A DNA stretch of 64,000 nucleotides from Cryptomeria japonica (taxonomy: Eukaryota > Streptophyta > Pinopsida > Cupressales > Cupressaceae): NCBI RefSeq assembly GCF_030272615.1, contig NC_081414.1, forward strand, positions 238,177,233-238,241,232, in the 5' to 3' direction. Made by a program: the position numbers and the translations under genes. The notes below the pieces were generated by a model, which was not told where the DNA came from, ran no database searches, and was given only the letters and a program-made list of their open reading frames with translations. Every line of letters begins with the position of its first letter. Position 1 is the first letter of the stretch. Positions 1 to 10,757 of this stretch are shown piece after piece.

Positions 1-760
1 CAGTCTCAAACCTTGTCCTAGTTTACTTCCCAATCTAATTTTTTTTCCATTAGGTGTTTGTAGGATTGTCAGTTTTTGGCATTTCTCTGATTGCATGCGT
101 AGAGCTAATCTTCACAAGATTCTCAAAGTTGATGTATCTCATTCATTTGTTCCATATCAAAGATTTAATTGTTTGTCCTAGAAGATAGTTTATTTTATTA
201 TTTTCCCTTAGGTTATATACATTTTCTTAAATTTGGGTTCCTTCTGCCACTAATATTCTAGATCTTGCCTTCCTAATTTCATAGCCCTTATAGTGAAAAG
301 CGAGATTGTTATCTTTCCTAAAAATTTGTATTGCATGGAGAAGATTGTTATTGAGACCCTTAGCATAGAGAATATCTTCTATATTGTTCTTCCCATCAAT
401 AGTTATTACTCCCTATCCAAAAATCATTGTAGAGGAGTCACCTTAAATATAATTGCGCCTCCAATCCATTTCTCAAGATTGGTGAAATTACTTTTTTCAC
501 ATGTCATGTGGTCAAAATAGACACTTTCAATCACCAAAGGGCTTTTATCTTCTTTTGTATGGAAGCCAATCCACACAGGTATAAAGTTTTCAATATTATT
601 GTTAGTTTCTTGGGTGCAAGACACCTTAGTAAGATTTATAATATAAATAAAATTATAACTTTTCTTTAGGGCTTCAACCCAAGGAAGAAAATAGACACTA
701 AATAATTTGTTTAGGGCTTCAACCCAAGTTCATTACTCTTTCATAATTACAACACTTATG
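1..760 (-). pseudogene. Ty1/Copia pol remnant (zinc knuckle, protease, GAG-pre-integrase), copy 1
   Basis: Read on the minus strand, frames between about 760 and 1 resemble the N-terminal half of a Copia polyprotein. A decayed CCHC knuckle lies near 745-715 (KCCNYERVMNL). A protease-like stretch at about 530-430 contains FDHMTCEKSNFTNLEKW, where the family usually has a DSGAS-DHMTG pattern; here the catalytic Asp is Glu (IES). A GAG-pre-integrase-like segment follows (ILEKGYNLAFH-type residues, with stops). The integrase core, present in copy 2 at 58010-58540, would lie left of the window. Several stops and frameshifts make it non-functional. Identification is by motif recognition. Confidence 0.75.
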
Positions 761-1730
761 GAAGGATGATTTAGCCTCAAATTAGCATGAATAATTAATT
801 AATTTCTATAATAATAACTCAACATCACTACATCAACTACTTTGACACATTGCATCTAGCACACTTCTGGGTGTACTCAAATGTAGCTACTTTTAGATCA
901 CTACCTCAAATAAGCATTATAAATTTATTTACACACTTCCACACAATACACCAACATCACATAAAACTAATATCTGCATTTTCCCCCATTTCCAGACATG
1001 CATAACAGATTGAAATACCTTAAGGAAAATAATTTCCACAACCAAATAAATTCCCAAGAGCAATCAAAATTCAAATTTGTAGATACGGAGAAGACAATCT
1101 TTTCCGAAAATAAAATGCAAAAGTAAGAGCCATCAATCTACAATTCGCAAAACCAAAAATTGAAGTTGAAACCTGAAATTGTCAAGCCTTCTCAAATCCA
1201 AATCACAATTCAATCTTCCAAACCAAATTCAAAAGCATCTCCCAATTATTTTCTAGATGATTAACCTGTGCAAGGACCAACAAGCGAAAATAAATTAAAA
1301 AATTAAATTTTAGACTATAGTTTTTCCCACTAATAGAAAAATTCCAAAAACCATATATCTTACTTAGCTTTGCAAAGTTCAAAAAATACATAATATGAAC
1401 ATATATTTCTTACCTACTCAATCAAGCCAACCAATTGAAAATAAGGGTAGGTAAAATAAATCAAACTCAACTACTTTAATATAGAAATGACAATCAATTA
1501 GGAAATACAAATATTTCCTTAAAATTAGACGGTAGATTAAAATAATATTATTTACAAATAATTCCCACACAATAATTTATAACTAATTATCATTATTCTT
1601 AATAACACCAATAAATAAATAAAATAAAATAAATCGAACTCAAATAAATAATTAAATTAAAATCAATAAATAAAAGTCATCTCAACAATAAATCAAACAA
1701 ATTAAATAATTAGTTGGGATATTTTGAGAC
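761..1730. other. Non-coding AT-rich stretch with a block present three times in the window
   Basis: No coding similarity is recognised. About 803-1200 recurs at 59499-59893 (segmental copy) and, more diverged, at 51648-52050, where it stands outside the segmental duplication. It is therefore an independent dispersed repeat of about 400 bp. The remainder (1400-1730) is very A/T-rich with runs of AAATAAAT. Confidence 0.6.
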
Positions 1731-1734
1731 ATGG

Positions 1735-2516
1735 AGGTTATACTAGTCCATAGCCATATCAGACCCCTCTTCCTCCATCTCCATGTCAGACACAATTTGT
1801 ACACCAGACTTGGTCAAAGAATTGGGGGTTTTGACAATCGGAGAGGGTTTAACCTCATGAACTTTGGCAAGACCCCTCATGCCAGACAGGGTTGTCACAA
1901 TTGTTGGCATGATTCACTAGGCTATTTTCAAGAAAAGATAACAAGTAGAAATGCAAAAAAATATTTTGTTATGCCGAAAATGATTCAATATCATAAAGTG
2001 GTAAGAGAAGATACTAGCATAGTTATCGTCAAGTGCAATGTACCTCATTATCACTTTAGCCATATTTGCCGAAAGTGATTGCAGGTCCTTCTTGTTATAA
2101 CCATTGTCCACCATCTTTCACACACTATTTCTCTCACTTTTTTTTGTCGAATTAGGCAGAATGGCTTCTTTCATCGCCTTCTTATTTTTGTAAAACTTCT
2201 TGCCATCCATCTGCAAGCTAGTTATCTCCGCAATGAAGGCTTTGTATATTCTAAACTCTACTCCAAAAACTTTGAGGATACATTTCTTCCAATTATTCAC
2301 AAAATCCTCTATCATTTTTGGGTCATTGCCATGAAGCCTCTTGAGATACGACACAAGACAACCATTAGTAATCTCCATCCACAACTTCCTATTATTTTCC
2401 CATTTCTCATAGGAAGTAGACTCTATTCTAGTTTTGTAACATCCATTAAGTAGTATACCTTTGTAAAATTGGGTGTAAGAATAAAACCCAAACCAAGGCA
2501 ATGAAAACCCAGACAA
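1735..2516 (-). pseudogene. LINE-linked ORF3 remnant, copy 1
   Basis: On the minus strand two broken frames (2516-2118, 2114-1917 and a shifted tail to about 1735) encode a protein type that recurs beside LINE remnants at 27615-29220 and 60450-61220. Recognisable blocks are YEKWENNRKLWMEI, LKRLHGNDPKMIEDFVNNWK, NGYNKKDL, VIMRYIALDDNYASIF and FMILNHFRHNK. A tail with an acidic patch (SDMEMEEEGSD) follows in another frame. It starts about 90 bp after the end of the RNase H frame on the same strand. I know this protein type only as hypothetical proteins of gymnosperms, and no function can be assigned. Stops and frameshifts make this copy dead. Confidence 0.6.
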
Positions 2517-2599
2517 AAAAGAAATCTCTAGAAAACTTGGTCTTAAAATTCAAACCCAAATCCCATGAAAGGTCATTACTCATTCGATAATCTGTCATC

Positions 2600-3060
2600 A
2601 TTAATGTGATATGAGTGGCCAATACATTCGACGTCCTTGCTTTCAAGTCAAGCAATTGTATCGGGAAAGTTTCCCTTGCCGTCCACCACCGTATGTCCAC
2701 ATAATCTACACCAATGTTCACCAGGTGGTCCACTAGCATGTTACCTTCTCGATTAACATGGGAAATTTTGAATTTGTCCAATTTTATAATCATGATGTGG
2801 CACTCTTGAATTAACTTCTTGATAGTCTATCTAGGCTCTGTATGCTTACTCACACATCTAATGATGTTAGGTGAATCACTCTCAAGCCACACTTTATTGA
2901 ACCCTTCTTTGATAGTCATGGTTAACCCAATGTAATTATCTTTTTCCTTAATAGAGTAGTTTGTCAGGGTGCCTAGTGGGAGTGCCACCACTAAAACAAG
3001 CCTACCATTGTGGTCACGAGAAACTCTCCCACAACCAGCTGGCCTAGGAGTACTCTCATC
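2600..3060 (-). pseudogene. LINE RNase H domain remnant, copy 1
   Basis: The minus-strand frame from about 3060 reads PAGCGRVSRDHNGRLV, then KVWLESDSPNIIRCV, one TAG stop, and FKISHVNREGNMLVDHLVN. This is the usual order of the RNase H-like domain (RVT_3 type) at the end of plant L1-like ORF2: glycine-rich strand, ES/D motif, REGN-x-x-VD motif. The upstream reverse transcriptase is absent, so this is a 5'-truncated LINE. The frame runs on towards ORF3 downstream. Confidence 0.7.
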
Positions 3061-3069
3061 GCAACATCA

Positions 3070-3385
3070 TGTTAAATACTATAAAAAAGGAAAATATAAA
3101 GAATCCCTAGGATTATGAGAAAACATTAAGTCTATCATAAAAAAGATGTTGCTAGTTCTTTGAAATTTACTCCTGCAAGTATAGGAGGTGTGATGATAAA
3201 ATATTAAATCTACAAATTAGCACCCTTAAAAAAATGCCTCACTATCAATCACACCTTGTTCAAGAACCATGATAGGGAAAGATTGAGTGCAAGGAAGAGG
3301 CAAATTCTCTTTCCACACAAAGGATGGTTGGTGTAATAGAACTTTTATCCAATGACTTAATTAAGTAATTACAGTGAAAGTAACT
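3070..3385. repeat. Non-coding repeat next to LINE remnants
   Basis: Part of this stretch (about 3090-3330) resembles 30590-30830, sharing for example AAGATTGAGTGCAAGGAAGA and a flanking 'agaaccatgatagg'. Both lie on the 5' side of an RNase H/ORF3-bearing LINE remnant. No open frame of interest is seen. Confidence 0.55.
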
Positions 3386-4840
3386 TTGACATAGAGTAAA
3401 TATAAGAAATGACAAGCAGGATTGGAAGCATCCGTAGGAGTGCGACTAGTGTTTCTATTGGGGAGATGGATGATCCAAGGGAAGGTGATGATGATGGTGA
3501 GGATGACATTTACTCCACTCTTCCCCTTTCTTTTTCTCTGTTCCTATCCTTGTCCCTATGTCATTGCCCTTGGTTCTTTGTCATTTGTCTTTCTGTTTGT
3601 GGGTTATGGTTTGGTGCGGAGACAAAAGAAGGTGGTTGCAGAGGCGACTGAGATGTTTTTGGTGGCAGATGGTGTTGTTGGGTGGTGCTTGGGTTTCGAT
3701 GCAAACACCCCTATGTCGACCTCATTTTTTGATGCTACTTCAGCCACTCTGTTGCATTAGTAGGTGTTTGTGGATACTGAAGATATATCTCTGTTTATTG
3801 TTGGTGCCCTATTGGTCTTCAATTTTTATTTTATTTATTCTTCTCATAGAGGTGGATGTTGTGTGGAGGGTCTTGCTAATGGAAGGGTGCAGAGGTGGAA
3901 ATGGTATAGTGGGTTTTGCTGCCAAGAAGTTTTATTGCGGTGAACTTCCATCACGAACAAGGTTTTGTGCTTTGATGACTACTGGGAGGGTGATCCTCTG
4001 ATTCTTGGAGGAGAGCTTGTTTGGGAGGTGTTGCGCCCATCTGCCAAGGGTGTTGTTGCTCTAGGTTTATCTAGATGCAAAGGAGGTGTTTGGGATCTAG
4101 CTGGAGCTCCCACAACCTAGCTCATCATTGGCATTTTGGGCACATTACTCCTTTCAAGTTATTTTTTTCCCTCAAAGTGGTCTTTGTTATTACAAGGGGC
4201 CTCTATGTGTGGGGTCTATTTTTTCTTGTTTTGTAGCCTTTTGGGGTTTCCTCTTTTTTTATCTTTTTCAAGAGAATCTCTAGTTTTCTTCAGGGTTTGT
4301 TTGTTCTACCTTTATCAGTCAGTTTTATTGAGGTAGATCATTCTTCTACTGAGGGGAAAAATTATGGGTTGAGTTTAGTGGAACAGATCCTGTTGGGGGC
4401 TTTCAATGCCCTATTTTTCAAGGTCAGATGGTTGATTGTTGATTTCTCTTTGTTGCTAGGCTTTTGTCCTTGTTCTCATATAGAGGTGGAGATCTTGGTT
4501 AAGCTTATATTCTTGGAGTTGGAATGGTGCAAGCCTCTTCTTCAAGTTTTGGTTTTGGGATCCTTCTTAAAGACTAGCTATCCAGCAAAGTGTTATGGTC
4601 CTAGATCTTGGTTGCTAGACTTTGGTTTGTGGTATGAAGCTTTGTTCTCTCTGCTGATAGATGGTTTCCATCTTTTCAGGTCCTATTGAGGTGTTTCCCC
4701 ATCCTATTGAGGTGGAAAGGTTATTTTCTATTAGAGGTGCGACTATCAGATGCTTTGAGGTTGCTCGATTCAACTTGGTGGTTTTGGGAGCCATTACAAA
4801 ATGCAAATCAAAGGCTAGGGGAGACTTTAAAAATCCCCAT

Positions 4841-6368
4841 TGATGCTCTGCAAAAAGGATTGTTAGGATATTGTCAAGACCAATACAAACACACAAGCAA
4901 CAAAACCAAGTGTTAGTGTTAGAAACCACAAATCAAATACTATCCTAAGCAAGCATATCAAGAGAGACACAAAACATAAGATAGAAAGCTTAATAAATCT
5001 AAGAAATGCAACAAGACATCTCCAAATGCACTCCACCATGTTTGTAGCTACTCCTCCCTTGTTCCTCTCCTCTCCAAGTTCCCAAATGAGTGTAGCTCTT
5101 AGTATATTTTTTTACTATTTTGGATTTCTTATGGAGGTTCAAGATTGTAGAATGAAAGGTTATGAGAATGAAAATGTGAATAAGCTAAAACAAGATATTA
5201 TCTAATTATCTAATGTTAATTTTAGCTCAAAAAGACAAATGTAGATGATTATGCCAAATGCTCTCTAAATTTCACTATAAACTAGATGCATACAAGATTT
5301 CAAGATTATAGATGTGCTTGAGAATGCTTGAGGATTTGAAAATGAGGAATGTGAGCTCTATTTATAGGTAAAATGGAGCAATGGAGGGTTGATATTGAGT
5401 AATCTCAACAAGGGCCAGGATTGAAGGGTTTATGATCCATGTGAGGACTTTCAATCCAATCGCAGGGTAACAAATGTCAACAAGAGATGGGTTGAGAGGA
5501 GAGGGAATAATCATTAAATACTTTGACATGATTTGAAGGTTAACTTGGGAGGTAAGGTTAATTTTGAGTTGAATGAATAAAAGCATTATCCATTAAATAA
5601 TGCCTTTATTCAATGGATAAACTCTTATGCAAGAGTTAGTGAGGATAACCATGGTCAAAGCAATAAATGCTTGAGGAGACATATGGTTTAAATGGAGATT
5701 GAGTTAGAGAGAAAGTCTCTAACCATGTGGGTGAGTTTATTTAACCATAAATGGTTATGTAAGAGCCATTAATGGTCATGTAAGAGACATTAGTAGTTTG
5801 GAAGACTTTAGAGGTTAGGTTGTTGAACACATAAAGTATTAAATGCTTTTCAAATACTTTGGAGGCTTTGAGAAGTGACTTCAAGTTGCTTACGGATGTG
5901 AGAATAATTAGGGGATGAGATTAGATTAATTAGGAGGGGTTAGAAAAATTTAGAAAGTGGTTAGAAGAGTCTAGAAAGAGATTTAGGATTGCAAGTGGGT
6001 TTGGTGGGTGAGGAAAAATACATTTTAAATTAAAATAAAATTAATTTATTTCCATTGTGGTTGCAACTTGTATTTGTAGGAGAATGCAAGTGGGGGGTAG
6101 TTTAGGGATTTAAATAAATATTTAATTTATTTATTTTAAAAGAGGAATGGGGTTAAATTAAATAAATATGATTTATTTATTTAATTGGTTTAGAGGTGTG
6201 GTTTAATGAATTAATTTAAATAAATTAGATAATTTATTTAGTTAATAGCAGAAGGGTTTGAGGATGAATTAATTAAATGTTAATTTAATTAACTATTGGC
6301 TAGTGGATAAATAATCAAATAAATAGTAAATATTCATTTAATTAAATGGATAGATTTATGTGACTACA
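4841..6368 (-). mobile_element. Solo LTR, minus orientation
   Basis: A 1528-bp segment is flanked by the 5-bp direct repeat CCCAT (4836-4840 and 6369-6373). On the minus strand it starts TGTAGTCACATAAAT and ends AGAGCATCA, so it has the TG...CA termini of an LTR. A TATA-like box lies at 5355-5368. No internal coding region is attached, so it is a solo LTR left by recombination. It sits inside the retroposon of 3400-7086 and its beginning is also in copy 2 (63556 on), so it inserted before the segmental duplication. The superfamily cannot be told from the LTR alone. Confidence 0.85.
5355..5368 (-). promoter_or_regulatory. TATA-like box of solo LTR
   Basis: The minus strand reads CCTATAAATAGAGC, a good plant TATA box, placed about 1 kb into the 1.5-kb LTR, as expected for a U3/R boundary. 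It would drive transcription leftward. Confidence 0.55.
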
Positions 6369-7100
6369 CCCATATTTTTATGTGGGTTGAGGGAGCCCGT
6401 AAAAACCCTCTTGGTTTCTTTGGTGCCTTCTCAAAACTTTGTTTCCTAGATTGGTCCTTCAAGCTCTTCTATTGTGATCTAGTCTTTTTCTGGTTGTGAG
6501 AGGCTTTCAAAACCCACTCTTTTGGTTGGTTGTGGGAGCCTCATAAAAACCCATAGTCAAGTTTGAGGGAGCCTAGAAAAACACTAAGTATTGTGTTCTT
6601 ATCAAGGATAGGCTGGATGCTGGCAATTTTCAGGGCCCATTTTGCCCAATGTTTGGTTCTGGTTAGGTTCAGGTGTTGTTCTGGAGAGAGTGGAGTATTT
6701 TTTAGAGGTTAAGGAAGCCTTGGAAAACTCTTCTTGTTGGCTGAGGGTGCCTGGTAAACCTTTGTGTTCAGTTTTTAGATCTATAGTTTTATGTCTTAGA
6801 TCTGTTGTTTGTGTCAACCTGGGTTGTATTTCATATTATTTTTTTATGTATAGCATATGGTTTTTTGTGGCTGCTTTGTTTTTGTAGCTTCTTTTGCCTC
6901 TGATGTTGTAATGTCTAAGTCTTCTTGTGAGGTGGTGGCTAGGGTACTTATTCTCCTTGATATATCTTCCTACAGTGTCTATTTGTTGGTTCCGGATCCA
7001 TGAAAAATCCAAGGGTTTCAGGTCCCTTTAGAACCTTTTGTCTAGTGTTTTGGTCTCCTCAAATCCTATTTATGCTAATAAAAACATTGACATAGAGTAA

Positions 7101-8180
7101 TTTTACAAGAATTTAAAAGTCAATTGTTAATGCAATAAACTGAATAACATAGTCACATAATTCAATCGTATTATCATCAAATCATATAGAATACTCTCAT
7201 TAATTTATAGCATCAAGGGTTCTAATACTTATCTTAATCTTGAGCATGTGGAATGATCATTGTTACTCTAAGAATATTCTAGTGGCCTTGGGTCTTGTAT
7301 GGCCATAGTATCCCACATACCTCATAGCATGAAAAACACAAATCCCAAATTCCTCACAAAAAAAAAACAATCCCTCACCAGGACACTCCTAGGTGAATGT
7401 TATACCTCGAGTTGAACATGCATTATGTACCCCTTTTCCAAATGCCCATAGCCCATCAAGTCACCATTTTTACCTTCATTCATTAGTGATCTTCATTCTC
7501 CCTTCCTAATTCCAACATAATTGACTTATGTAATATTTTAAGGGTTGATTTCAAAACCATCATACCTTTTTAAAAATGTTGGTTGTGGTGATTAGGCATA
7601 TTATTTGGTTGTGTGGCTCCTTGGAATCCATTTCTTTTAATCAAATTCTTAGGGAGTGAAATGACATGTTGCTTATTGTTAGTGGAGATGGATACAAGTG
7701 TAATTTGTTTTTTTTCAAGCTTCTTGTTTTGTATCTCTCTCTAGGATTTAATAAATTTTTACCCCTCTTTTAGTTAAAAAATAATCATATTTATTTTTCT
7801 TTTTAAGAGAGTTGTTCATAAATATTATTTAATAATATTTCTTTTAACCAAAGGGATATAATATCCTTTATTTTTATCTCCTTGTTTTGCTTCTAAAATG
7901 ATTATTCCATAACATAATCTTCTTTGGAAAGAAAGTCACATAATAGTTAGCCATACCTCTTATGTATTGTAGAAGTTTTATTGATACTATTCATGAATAA
8001 ACAAATAAGGGATAAATATATCAAATCCAAGCAATGGGTTCTTTATGTTACAACATGACACAAAGTTGACACCCACAACAAAAACCAACATAAGAAAATA
8101 AGTGCCACATAGTGGCTAGTACTTGTCATTTAGATTTGTAATAGTAATTATCTATGCTTTTTTTCAAACAATAGCAAATA
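7101..8180. other. Non-coding stretch, nothing recognised
   Basis: AT-rich sequence with no convincing open frame, repeat structure or element boundary after the 3' TSD of the retroposon. A short stretch around 8045-8080 reappears inverted near 53610-53650, so part of it is dispersed repeat. Confidence 0.5.
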
Positions 8181-8760
8181 GAAGAGATTAATAATTTTGT
8201 AACCCTAACTTTAAATTAATCCTAACATTAATTAAGTTGTAATCACATTTGAAACCTAACAGTAATACTAGTTGAATGCTAATTATAAATTTTAAGTAAT
8301 ACCTAACCTACTTTGAACCCTAGTCTTAACCCTTACCCTAACCCTATTCTAACTCTAATAAAAGTCTTGTCTCTAATGCCAATAATAACTCTAGTCATAA
8401 TTGAATTGTATTCCTAACCTCTTTGAATGCTAACCATAATTTAACGCAAACCCTAAATAATTTTTTTTTCCTATAAGCATAATTGATCCTTAACCCTAAC
8501 TCCAATTTAACTTTATGCCTAACCCTTACCCTAATTAAATCCTTACCCTAACCATGCTTGAACTATAACCATAATTTAACCCTAACTAAAAAACTTCTTT
8601 TATAAATTTAATTAAACACTAATTGAATCATAGTCCTAACACTAATTCAACCCTACTTTTAATTAAACTCAACACTAATCTTATTAAACATAAATGTAAC
8701 CCTAATTCAATCCCAATTGAACCATAATCATAACACTAACTATAATTATAATTGAGATAT
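8181..8760. repeat. Degenerate telomere-like repeat patch, copy 1
   Basis: Many units of the CCCTAA/AACCCTA type, for example 'aacccttaccctaaccct', are spread through about 580 bp, mixed with AATTAA-rich spacers. A paralogous patch at 15400-15620 shares whole sentences such as 'ttgatccttaa' and 'ataatttaaccctaact', so these are two copies of one interstitial repeat rather than random enrichment. The LINE of 8836-14866 lies between them. Confidence 0.65.
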
Positions 8761-9078
8761 AATTATAATGAATGTATTTGGTATTCTTTGTAATTTTTTG
8801 TATTATTCAATAATGGAATATCAATAATGCTAGAGGGTATGGTTGATTCGAATTTTAAAATAAGAGATTCTAGGATGCAGCCTATGAATTTTTGGACTTA
8901 AAGACTGTCGACGGTGGAAGAAGAATCGAGGATGCAACTTGGAGGAGTTAACCTCCTCCACCTGGTTTGAGATCTCTACCCCATCCACTTGCATTTTTTT
9001 GAGTCCTTTTGGTTTTAATGCTCTGCAACAATAGTTAAAACTAATTGCACCACGCCTCATGCAACCCAACCCTAGTTC

Positions 9079-10757
9079 TTGATAGAGCCAGAGTCAGATG
9101 GAGGAGCCATTAATGGCCCAAAATCTTCCGCTCACACAACCACAACCCTAAAACAAACCTTTGCAGAGACCGTCACCCCACCTGTGAATGGAGTCCACCC
9201 ATCGGTGCAATTCCTTAAGGCTCCTGACGACAAAGGATCTTGTAAGGAAGGTAAGTGCCCTCGCATTAACTTGGACTCCTTCTGCATTTCACCAAATAAT
9301 GAGATGCTGAATGAAATTGCTTTAGAAAAATTTAGATTATGTGACATTGCTATTTTCTTTACTTGTGTGGACATCCAAAAATGTCCGCCTAGGAAGCTCT
9401 TAGATGACTGGTTTAACAATCTTTGGAACCAGAAACTAGGGCTTAAAATATCATTCTATAGGCAAATTCAGAAAGGTCTCTATCTTCTTTTTTTTATCTC
9501 GCATGAAGCCCAACTAGAATCCCTCAAACGCCAATACTGGATGGTCGGAAATACATCCTTTCAAGCGCTAGCTTGGTCTCCAGAGGTGGTCAATGAAGAA
9601 GTTCTCGCACTTTCCTCCCCCAGATGGGTCATCCTTAAAGATGTCCCTCCCTTTTTGTGGCGATTTCTTCCCGAGTTGATGGAACCATTTGGCAAAACAA
9701 TTAGGGTTGATGATATTACCCGTCTGGTGCCCAACCTAGATGCAAGAATGCTCGTATCTATTAAGCCTGGAATTGATATCCCCCCGTGCTTAAACCTAAA
9801 TATTAATGGAGAAACCTTCCTCTGCCCTGTTGACATGCTTGGAGGTTTGAATGCCTACTTTCTTTGCAATAAGGAAGGGCATATTTGTAAAAATGTCCAA
9901 TCATCAATCGCGAGAAACAGAAGAATGACTCACCCAATACCTCAAAAAACCCTAAAATCAATAATGACCTAAAATTGACTCCCCTGCACTCTGCTAACAA
10001 AGAAACACCCACACTCGGTCCCAAGCCCAATGAATTAAACTCGATGCATGTTGATCTCACGCCTTTGGTCCCTGAAGCCCTCATTTTTCTCCCCTCAAAA
10101 CCTCTCGAAGGATCATCTTCTGATTGCTTTCAAGTGGATACCTCAAGAAAGCAAAGATGAAAATTAACCCACCAAAATGCCCTAAACTGATCTACAAGTA
10201 CAGATAAATTGGCCATTACTGGTAATCCCCCTCTTGAAATTAAAGACCTACCATCCACTTCGCAAAACCTGACTAATTCTCTGGTTAAAAAAATGGTTAA
10301 AAAGTTGGAAATACCTAATCATGGTGCTGATGATGCTAGCATCAATGATAATACTAGAAAAATGGTACTCAGATCTCGAACACCCAAGCAAACGACACCA
10401 TTTTCATTTGCAGACATTACGTTTGATGTTAGCACCACCAACCCCTTGATAAGCTCCCAAGTTAATGAAATTGAGGATAATCATGTGATAGAGGTTATCT
10501 TTGCCAGCAAGGGTTTAGATGACATTAGCTCTGGCATGATGCTCCTTGGTTTTCCAGACTCCCAGTTGTCTAGGTCCGACATAGGAGGAAATGTGGATGT
10601 TAGAATTGAGCCATCTAAGATTAGTGAAGATGACAAGGACCTTATGAAAGGATCCTTCATGAATAAAAATAAAGGTAGACCTATGGGATCTAAGAACAAG
10701 AAAAAAATTGGAGATCAACACGATCTCCCTACCAGCCCTGTTAAAACCCCCTTCTAA
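9079..10757 (+). pseudogene. LINE ORF1 (DUF4283 and CCHC-like knuckle)
   Basis: The longest frame (9079-9972) contains a DUF4283-type RNA-binding region, with residues such as RQIQKGLYLLFF, FQALAWSPEV and WVILKDVPPFLW. These are typical of plant L1 ORF1. A knuckle follows (FLCNKEGHICKN), in which the first Cys of C-x2-C is Tyr and the last is missing. The natural start is unclear: a TAG at 9073-9075 lies in frame just upstream and the first in-frame ATG is at 9304. A frameshift near 9965 leads to a second frame (9975-10757) with two TGA stops. Its basic end carries an AT-hook-like GRPMGSKNKKK. The stop codon overlaps the ORF2 start. Confidence 0.85.

Larger units (their letters stand above)
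1..5285. repeat. Segmental duplication, copy 1
   Basis: This stretch matches 58544-64000 in the same orientation and order, with scattered substitutions and a few indels. It is composite: it contains a Copia pol remnant, a LINE 3' part, the start of a TSD-flanked retroposon and the start of a solo LTR, all shared by the other copy. The copy is cut by the left window edge, so the duplication may extend further. Relative to copy 2 it lacks a SINE (58811-58950 plus one TSD copy) and about 23 bp near 1565. Confidence 0.95.
3400..7086 (+). mobile_element. Retroposon-like insertion with a 14-bp TSD
   Basis: The element is bounded by TTGACATAGAGTAA at 3386-3399 and again at 7087-7100, a 14-bp TSD typical of LINE-mediated insertion. 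The 3' end (TGCTAATAAAAACA) is A-rich, which sets the orientation. A solo LTR (4841-6368) is nested inside; without it the element is about 2.15 kb. Short plus-strand frames with an acidic stretch (near 3460-3510) and hydrophobic runs are visible, but no family domain is recognised. It may be a degenerate LINE, a retroposed transcript or a chimera. The last 100 bp resemble 25977-26070, so the 3' end belongs to a repeated family. The first 1.4 kb recur in copy 2 (62117 onward). Confidence 0.75.

Noticed and set aside
3409-4929. Many overlapping plus-strand frames, repeated in the 62-63 kb copy
   Set aside because: Conservation between the copies is explained by recent segmental duplication. 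The frames overlap, have no recognisable domains and are not preserved as one reading frame.
8181-8760. True chromosome end
   Set aside because: The CCCTAA units are degenerate and mixed with unique spacers, and sequence continues on both sides.
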